DNA from: Cryptomeria japonica
Taxonomy: Eukaryota > Streptophyta > Pinopsida > Cupressales > Cupressaceae
Direction: 5' to 3'
NCBI RefSeq assembly: GCF_030272615.1
Contig: NC_081415.1
Coordinates: forward strand, 102,158,796-102,222,795
DNA: 64,000 nt
The position numbers and the translations under genes were made by a program. Of the stretch, positions 57,184 to 64,000 are shown piece by piece. The notes under the pieces are model-generated. The model was not told the DNA's origin and did no database searches. It saw nothing but the letters and a program-made list of their open reading frames with translations. Each line of letters starts with the position of its first letter. Positions within the stretch are counted from its first letter, which is position 1.

Positions 57184-58917
57184 CCGTAGAGGGCTCCCTT
57201 TGTATCAGTATTGTACCATTTTTGTATGATGATGTAGACACCTGCGGGTGCTTTTGTAGCCATATGATTTTGACATCATTGTATCATGACACTTTTGATT
57301 ATATATATGAGATGATTCATCTTTGCGGCAGCTATATGCATGTGTACCTATGTGATGCGATGTTCTTATGATGTATGTTTTATGTGATGCTTATGATATG
57401 GATGCAAATATGTACATGAGGCAATGCAATATTATATTATTATTTTTTGTTCTTTTATGTTGTATATGTGTATGCATGATGCAAATGTGAAAGTATGAAA
57501 TGTAGATGGATATGATAATGTAAATGATTACTTACATGATTAAAATCAAAAATGTGCTAACATGTGTTGTGTGCAGGATGTGATGGAATTGTGATATCTA
57601 TATGTATGTATGAAATGCTTATATGTGGTAATGCAGGTGCAAACTACATGAAATGCAAATGTTTTTGGTGTGTCATTATACTCAGTCATGTGATAGCAGG
57701 CTACGCGGACTCGAAAAGGGCGACGGAAGTCAATCAAGAAAGGGGGATGAAAGATAGAAGATATGAACGTGAAAGAGCTTCTTGTGCGTTATCATCATTG
57801 AGCTTTATTATGGCAAGTAAGTTATGACAATTGAGGCATATGTTCGACCCAGAAAGTCATTGTACCTGTTTGCATGGAGATAAGACAGTCACAAACAAGG
57901 AATGCCCCAGTTCACACTAGACTCACAGTGTCCTCATATCCTTGGACAAGTCATAGCATTACTAAGAGACAATCCACAGACAGCAAATACAAATAGGTGA
58001 TGATACCCCATCCTCGCCTTTCTAGTCAAAGACATCTTGGAGATAAAATCCCTAGTCAAAGACATCCTGAAAAAGCTAAAAGACATGTCACCAAAAAGAT
58101 AAAATCAAAAGAAAACCAAGACTCGACACCAACATCCACTGTAGTCCTCAAGTGTAGTGTCTCTTGTCACTTGTATAAGTCTTATTTTGATTGTGGTCAC
58201 AATGTTCACTTTCACAAAAAGGATAGATAGAACAGAACCATATGCTATTTGAGTCTGTTGAAAGATTTGATTTGTTGATGCCCATTGTTGCTACTGTCTC
58301 ATCTGAAACTGACTGAATCCATGAAACTGATACTTTATTGTGGAGAAGACGGAACTTTATTGCAGATCTGTGATGCAAATGTTGCTTTTATTGCAGATTG
58401 TGCGCGAATAGACTGAAGGAAGCTGGAAGAAACTGTACTCCTCGAAACATGTGATGTTCTTAGTTCCATACCCATCACTAGACGTAAGATTTGCCTTAGC
58501 CACAGATAGGATCTGATTTATTATGGATGGAAAGGGAGGTTTATTATGAATGGCTAACCAATCTTGGGTAGATCAATAACAAGCCATGATGGGAATGGGT
58601 AAGTTTATTATGGATGAATTGGTCGTGAGTGTGTGCAAAGTGAAAGGATGAAAGTGAATCCTAAAGGAGGGAGAAGCAATGTCTCTACGCATGGCGCTGG
58701 TGACCCAGTTTTCACAATGGTACTTGCCCAGGGTGCCACCGAAGTGGTTTTCACCGTTGGACGAAATTATTTCTCTTTACTTTTTTCGATTTTTTTGATT
58801 TTTTTTGTGTCACAAGGCACCTGTTTGCCAGGTTTTCACCAAGTAACGATTTTTTTATGTTTTATAATTTTTTTGTTTTTTTTTTTTTGTATTTTTGAAT
58901 TAGGATATTCCAAAGAG
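57184..58917. other. T2 spacer between the PMD stop and the integrase stop
   Basis: Same layout as 14773-16492: ATGATG-rich, then TTTATTGCGGA-like words, then a T-rich run (58770-58890). No gene seen. Confidence 0.6.
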
Positions 58918-60844
58918 CTATGTGTAGAACCTGCAAAGGTGCATGCTGTTGATAGGATCCTCCAAAGGTTCACCTTCTGTAGTTGAGAGCTGATATGCCC
59001 CAGATCCATATATTGCTGTAATGATGTAAGGACCAGGCCAATTTGGTTCGAACTTGCCCTTTTTCTCTCTGTCTTGCTGATTCTTGGGGTTTTCTCTGAG
59101 AACCAAGTCACCTACCTCAAATGTACGAGGCTTGACTTTATGATTGTAGCTGCGACTCATTCGTTGTTGGTAAGTCTTGAGATGATTAAAAGCAGTTTGT
59201 CTCCGTTCATCCAGTAGTTCAAGTTCTTGTAAGCGAGAGACTCTATAATCTTCATCACTGATGATGTTTTGCAAAGAGACCCGTAAAGAGGGTAACTCGA
59301 CCTCAATAGGCAAGATGGCTTCAGTGCCATAAACAAGTGAATAAGGTGTAGCTCCTGTAGGTGTGCGAACACTTGTGCGATAGGCCCAAAGTGCAGGATT
59401 AAGTTGGATATGCCAATTACGGCCAGCGTCGTCGACTGTCTTCTTGAGGATTTTAAGGATTGTTTTATTAGACGCCTCAGCTTGGCCATTACCTTGGGGG
59501 TAATATGGTGTGGAGAAATGATGGGAAATATGGAAACGGTCACAGAGTTCACGAACATCCTAATTTTTGAAGGGACGCCCGTTATCAGTAATAATGGAAA
59601 TAGGAATACCGTATTGGCAAATGATATAGTTAAGAATGAATGTAGCAATCTGTTTTCCAGTGACTTGTGTGAGAGGCACGGCTTCAATCCACTTTGTGAA
59701 ATACTCTATGACAGTGATAATGAATTTATGACCATTGGAAGAAGGAGGGTGAATCTTTCCTATCAGGTCGACTCCCCACTGACAAAAGGGCCAAGGAGAT
59801 GCAATTGGTTGTGGTTCTTGTGCTGGTGCATGTATGAGGTCTCCATGAATTTGACATTGCTTACATTTCTTGACAAACTGATATGAGTCTTTTTCCATAT
59901 TGGGCCAGTAATATCCAATCCTGATGAGTTTCTTGGCCAAGGTAGGACCACTAGCATGTGGACCACATATCCCTTCATGCACTTCACGTAACGCAATCTG
60001 AGCTTCATCGCTTTCTAAACATCTAAGAAGAGTGCCATCTAGACCTCACCGGTATAGGATATCAGCTAAAATGACATATCGAGAGGATTGGTGAATGAAG
60101 GTGCGACGTTGGTTATTTGATAGATCAGGAGGTAGGATATTGTCACGAAGGTATGTGAAGATGGAACCATATAACTGGGACTCAGGACCGACAACACATA
60201 TCATCTCAGTAGCAGTGATCTCATATGAAAGAACCAAAAGGTTATCCACCAAGAACTCATAGTAGGTCTCATTTGGAGGTAGATCGATCAATGATGCGAT
60301 CGTAGCCATGGCATCTGCAGCACGATTCTATTCTCTTGGTATTTGCTCAAAATCTATCTTTGTGAAGTGTTGTTTCAGGTCATCCACCATTTGTTTGTAA
60401 GGCATTAATTTTTCATCTTTTGTTTGGTAATCATCAGTTACTTGATGGATGACAAGTTGAGAATCCCCAAAAACATGAAGTTCCTGGATCTTCCACTGAA
60501 CTGCAATTCATAATCCAGTTGTTAATGCCTCGTATTCTGCTATATTGTTGGTGCAAGGAAATGATAAGTGGTATGTTTTTGGTATAGAATCCCCTTGGGG
60601 AGTTACAAAGAGGATACCAGCTCCTACCCCATGCTGTGTGTATGAGCCATCAAAGTACAATTGCCATGGCTTTACATGTGATATTTTTAAAATGGATTCA
60701 TCTGGAAATTCTGAATTTAGAGGTGCATCATCAATCATGGGGGCATCTGCTAATTGATCTGCGATGGCTTGTCTTTTTATTGCTTTTCTGTCCACATACT
60801 CGATGTCAAATTCACTCAGGATCATTACCCATTTGGCTAGTCGC
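58918..60844 (-). pseudogene. T2 Pol: second RNase H and integrase
   Basis: Same frame and length as the T1 counterpart. Integrase motifs are HHCC (EGICGPHASG..., CKQCQIHGD), the first catalytic Asp (GVDLIG), ITDNGRPFKN and GQAEASN, with the usual DNG that T1 has changed to DNE. RNase H shows YFDGSYTQHG and EYEALTTGL. In-frame stops are TAG 59560 (CAG in T1), TGA 60046 (CGA in T1) and TGA 60508 (CAA in T1, two steps). Confidence 0.9.
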
Positions 60845-63405
60845 CCAGTAAGTGTTGCTTTATTGAGAAGGTACTTCAACAGATCTATTCTTGCAACCAA
60901 TTTATTCTTATGAGTGAGCATATAACGTCATAATTTCTGTGAAGCAAAGACCACGGCAAGACATGCACGCTCGATTGGTGTGTAGTTTAGCTCATATCCC
61001 ACCAATGTGCAACTGATATAGTATACTGCTTTTTCCTTGCCTTCAGCAATTTGTTGTGCTAAGAGTGCCCCCAGTGCTACTGGAGTAGCTGATATGTATA
61101 GTAATAGAGGCTGATCTGGAATTGGTGGCATCAGAACGGGCGGATTCAAGAGATAATCTTTGAGCGTCTGGAAAGCTTGTTGACAATTATCATCCCATTT
61201 GAATTTGATATTTTTATGTAGCAGGTATTAAAAAGGATTACACTTATCTGCAAGTTGTGCTATGAATCTTCATATAGACTGGAGTCTCCCTTGTAAGGAT
61301 AGAAGTTGACTGATATTTCTGGGTGGTGGCATGTCCAAGATGGCCTTGGCTTTTGCTAGATCGGCTTCGATTCCTCTTTTGGACACGATGAATCCTAAGA
61401 GCTTCCCAGAGGTTACTCCAAAGACACATTTCTTGGGGTTTAATCTTACTTTGTATTTTTCCAACCAATCAAAGATGACTGAAAGTATGTCCAAATGTGT
61501 ATTTTTATCCACTGATTTATCCAAGAGATCGTCAACATAATCTTCCACCGTTACATGCATGAGATCATGAAAGATAGTAGTCATGGCTCTTTGATATGTA
61601 GCACCTGCATTTTTTAGCCCAAAGGGCATGACATTCCAGCAGAAAGTTCCCCAAGGACAAGTGAATGATGTTTTGTGTTGATCCTTGGGTGCGATCCTTA
61701 TTTGATTATAACCAGAAAATCCATCCATTAATGATAACATTTCATGGCCTACTACAAGATCAACGATCAAGTCAATATTTGGTAATGGGAAGTCATCTTT
61801 TGGACAAGCTTTGTTGATATCTCTGAAATTTGTACATATTCTGATGTTGCGATCTGGTTTACTGACAGGCACTAGATTGGATATACATTCAGGGTAATCA
61901 ATTGGGCGTATGAATCCGACATCCAATAATTTCTCAAGTTCAGCTTTGACTAGTAATGCCACTTGTGGATGCATTTTTCTTAATTTCTGTTTCACTGGCT
62001 TTGCCCCCGGTTTGACTGTCAAATGATGCATTACCAAATCCGGATCTAGTCCAAGCATATCAGTGTATGACCATGCAAAGTTAATTTGTCATTCTTTGAA
62101 GAAACTTATGAACTGTGACCTTTCGGACTCTATCAATGATTTAGCCAGGAATATGTTATGTCGAACCTCTTCTATACCAATGTTTGTTTTGATAGTCTCT
62201 TCTACCAACATGGATGACTTTTCCTCATATGATGCTAGGAGAATGTCGAGCCTTCCATCTTCGGGTGCCTTAGAGAGGTTTTCGCCCTCAGATACATCCT
62301 TTCTTTTTACTTTTTTGGGGTCAGATAGCGCCACAGTGTGGTTTTCACCATAAGACCCTTGATTTGTTCTTATTTTCACATTTTTGCGACTGGAAGGTCC
62401 GACACCCTCACCAAAATATGCCATGTTGTTGAGTTCTATAGTGTATCCTGCTTTATGGTCCCCAGGGGGAAGATTATCTCGTATGCCAAGATAGTCAATA
62501 ACAGCTTCATCATTTTGGAATGTGTCAAATTGCGCTGGTCCTTCATGATCCCAGTCAATGAGTTGGTGGTGAACAAGGGGAAGGCCTTTAATGTCTTCGA
62601 AGTTAGTGGGGCTAAGAGTGAAGATGCAGTTATATTCGAGTATGTCAAGGTAATTATCGAGGTCATCGATGGCACTCTCCTCATCAGTTTCGATCGTGAG
62701 CGAATCTAAATTGTCATCACTAGTAGCGCATTCTGGGACAGGTGTTCTCATCCTATGTGATTTCAACCTAGAACCTTGAGATGAAGACTATGTGCAATCC
62801 TCATGAGTTGTTTCTTGACCAACTCTAAACTTTTTATACAATTCCTCTTCTTCTATGGGTTCATCTGGTTCTCTGAATGTCTCAGCGAGCTCGTAGTCAC
62901 TGGAGGATTTGTCTGAACCCCATTCCCATTCGTTGGAGTCTGTGGAATAGCGATCCTCTTGTTGAATTTTGGCAACTTCGATTTGTAAGGCTTCCTCTAT
63001 CTTTTTAGTGTGGACTTTGGAAGTCAGGAAACCAAGTCCCTTCAAGCGTTCCTTTTTGAACGTCAATTCCGATTATAAAGGCTCAATGATGCCTTCCTTT
63101 CGTAACCCAAGAGGGCTTTTTCCATCATACCCGAATTTTTGTAGAATCTTGAAGCCTTTGCCATATTTCTCACAGGGTATATTTATGTGATCCTATGTGT
63201 CATCTTCAATGTCTTTGTAGAGCATTTTGTATAGATCTTCCTCTTCCAGTTTGCCCCATCTTTGAAAGATAGTAGGGTCCCATTCGAGTACCACGATGGA
63301 TACTTGTTTGTTAGGATGTGGTCTTCCATATTCTTTTGGAGAGCTCATAACTTGTCGTAAGTACATGGTCTGATTTAAAGTATATTCTCCCATGCCTTTG
63401 TCCTG
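60845..63405 (-). pseudogene. T2 Pol: G-patch, reverse transcriptase and degenerate RNase H
   Basis: RT shows ICTNFRDINKACPKDDFPLP (T1 has TDF), the catalytic EDYVDDLLDKS near 61530 and MPFGLKNAGATYQRAM. The gypsy RNase H again starts LLLYISATP and lacks its first Asp, so that loss predates the T1/T2 split. The G-patch sequence survives near 63020-63170. Stops: 60928, 61228 (TAA, CAA in T1), 61270 (TGA, CGA in T1), 62089 (TGA, CGA in T1), 62788 (TAG, CAG in T1), 63073 (TAA, CAA in T1) and 63193. Confidence 0.9.
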
Positions 63406-64000
63406 AAATTTGCCTTTAAGCTCACCTTGCTTGGATGTCGAAGGTTTCAATGACTCAGGATCAATGTATGCTGAAGAAGGAACAACTTCACGATTACTGG
63501 GAATAATGGTCTCAGTATGTGTTCTCAAGTTATTGCAATATATGAATGGATTAGGATCACCGTTAATTGTTACTTCGACTCCATTGTGAGGAAACTTAAT
63601 GAATTGGTGATATGTCGATGGGACTACCCTCATTTCATGAATCCAAGGATGTCCTAGCAATATATTATAAGTGAGGTCTAGACCTAGGACTTGACAAACC
63701 ACATCCTTTGTAACTGGCCCAATTCTTAGAGGTAAGGTGACCGTGCCTTTGGATGAGCACTCTTCATCATCATATGCCTTCATGGTGATTTGATTTGTTG
63801 AATTCACAACTTTATCAGAATATCCCAATTGTTTAATGGTGCTCAATGTACAAATGTTTAGACCAACTCCTCCATCTATCAGGACTCATTTGATTCTATG
63901 TTTGTGTATGAAGGCTTCAATGTGTAATGGTGCATTATGTGGCTGACTTACGGAGGTGTCATCGGCTTTTGTGAATGTAAGGGAATGTGGAACAGAAAGG
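63406..64000 (-). pseudogene. T2 Pol: protease region, cut by the window end
   Basis: Reads up through YNILLGHPWIHEM and VNSTNQITMKAYDDEECSS, with the active-site loop VLIDGGVG near 63865-63885. A TGA at 63886 replaces the CGA found in T1 (KRVLIDGG). The frame is shared with RT. Gag and the 5' LTR lie beyond the window. Confidence 0.85.

Larger units (their letters stand above)
53254..64000 (-). mobile_element. T2: second copy of the T1 family, cut by the window end
   Basis: 3' LTR (53254-54027), polypurine tract, antisense PMD gene with intron (54372-57183 on +), spacer, then Pol on the - strand from 58918 to the edge. From the integrase stop to the codon for MGEYTL the distance is 4475 bp in both T1 and T2, so there is no net insertion or deletion. 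T2 Pol has at least eleven in-frame stops. Older or more damaged than T1. Confidence 0.93.

Noticed and set aside
1-64000. Host genes, tRNA genes, rRNA genes
   Set aside because: Every long open frame belongs to a retroelement or is antisense to one; no cloverleaf or rRNA motif was seen. Genes with many small exons could escape reading by eye in 27671-28859 or 37341-38165, but nothing supports one.

Overview
The window is plant nuclear DNA made almost entirely of LTR retrotransposons nested in one another. I see no host gene, no rRNA or tRNA gene and no bacterial feature. The evidence for a plant is Tat-type Ty3/gypsy and Ty1/copia polyproteins, initiator-tRNA-Met primer sites (TGGTATCAGAGC type) and plant mobile domain (PMD) proteins. 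The long, old, deeply nested insertions suit a large seed-plant genome. A gymnosperm is my guess, not a demonstrated fact.

Layout. 1-2123 is the 3' end of a pol-less copia-type element (B-prime, + strand) inserted in an old Tat element (T0). T0 runs on through an antisense PMD pseudogene (3141-6287, split by a solo LTR at 3553-4490), a spacer (with a solo LTR at 7063-8252 and a 42-bp tandem repeat) and an integrase tail (9802-10769). T0 integrase is cut at one codon by T1 (10770-27015, - strand), a complete 16.2-kb Tat element flanked by GGTAT; T0 resumes at 27016-27670. After an unassigned stretch, copia C1 (29500-36821, flanked by AAAGT) sits in the RT of an older copia, C0 (28860-29499 and 36822-37340). 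A TATG/TCTA microsatellite (38166-38321 and 53192-53253) has received element B (38322-53191, flanked by TATGT). B is itself split by element A (39204-47266). T2 (53254 to the window end) is a second copy of the T1 family, cut by the window edge.

T1 and T2 carry, on the - strand, one uninterrupted frame for Gag, zinc finger, protease, G-patch, RT, a degenerate RNase H, a second RNase H and integrase (T1 shows all of it, T2 from the protease onward). On the + strand, between integrase and the 3' LTR, they carry an antisense gene: a TATA-like box, a 22-codon first exon, an intron of about 0.8 kb and a PMD exon. The intron holds two kinds of ordered repeat: a GCGTCTGTGT array, and seven 25-nt hairpins with a constant 15-nt loop and co-varying 5-bp stems. 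T0 keeps the same antisense arrangement, with different hairpins.

A and B have copia-type LTRs, PBS and PPT but no protease, integrase or RT. Each carries ORF1 (coiled coil plus several CCHC knuckles) and ORF2 (about 1115 codons, with a conserved N-terminal domain and a helical C-terminus). Nearly all lesions in A, B, T1 and T2 are in-frame stops, most explained by C-to-T change, with very few frameshifts.

The strongest candidates for something undescribed are the co-varying hairpin array inside an antisense, intron-bearing PMD gene, and the two-ORF pol-less element family.
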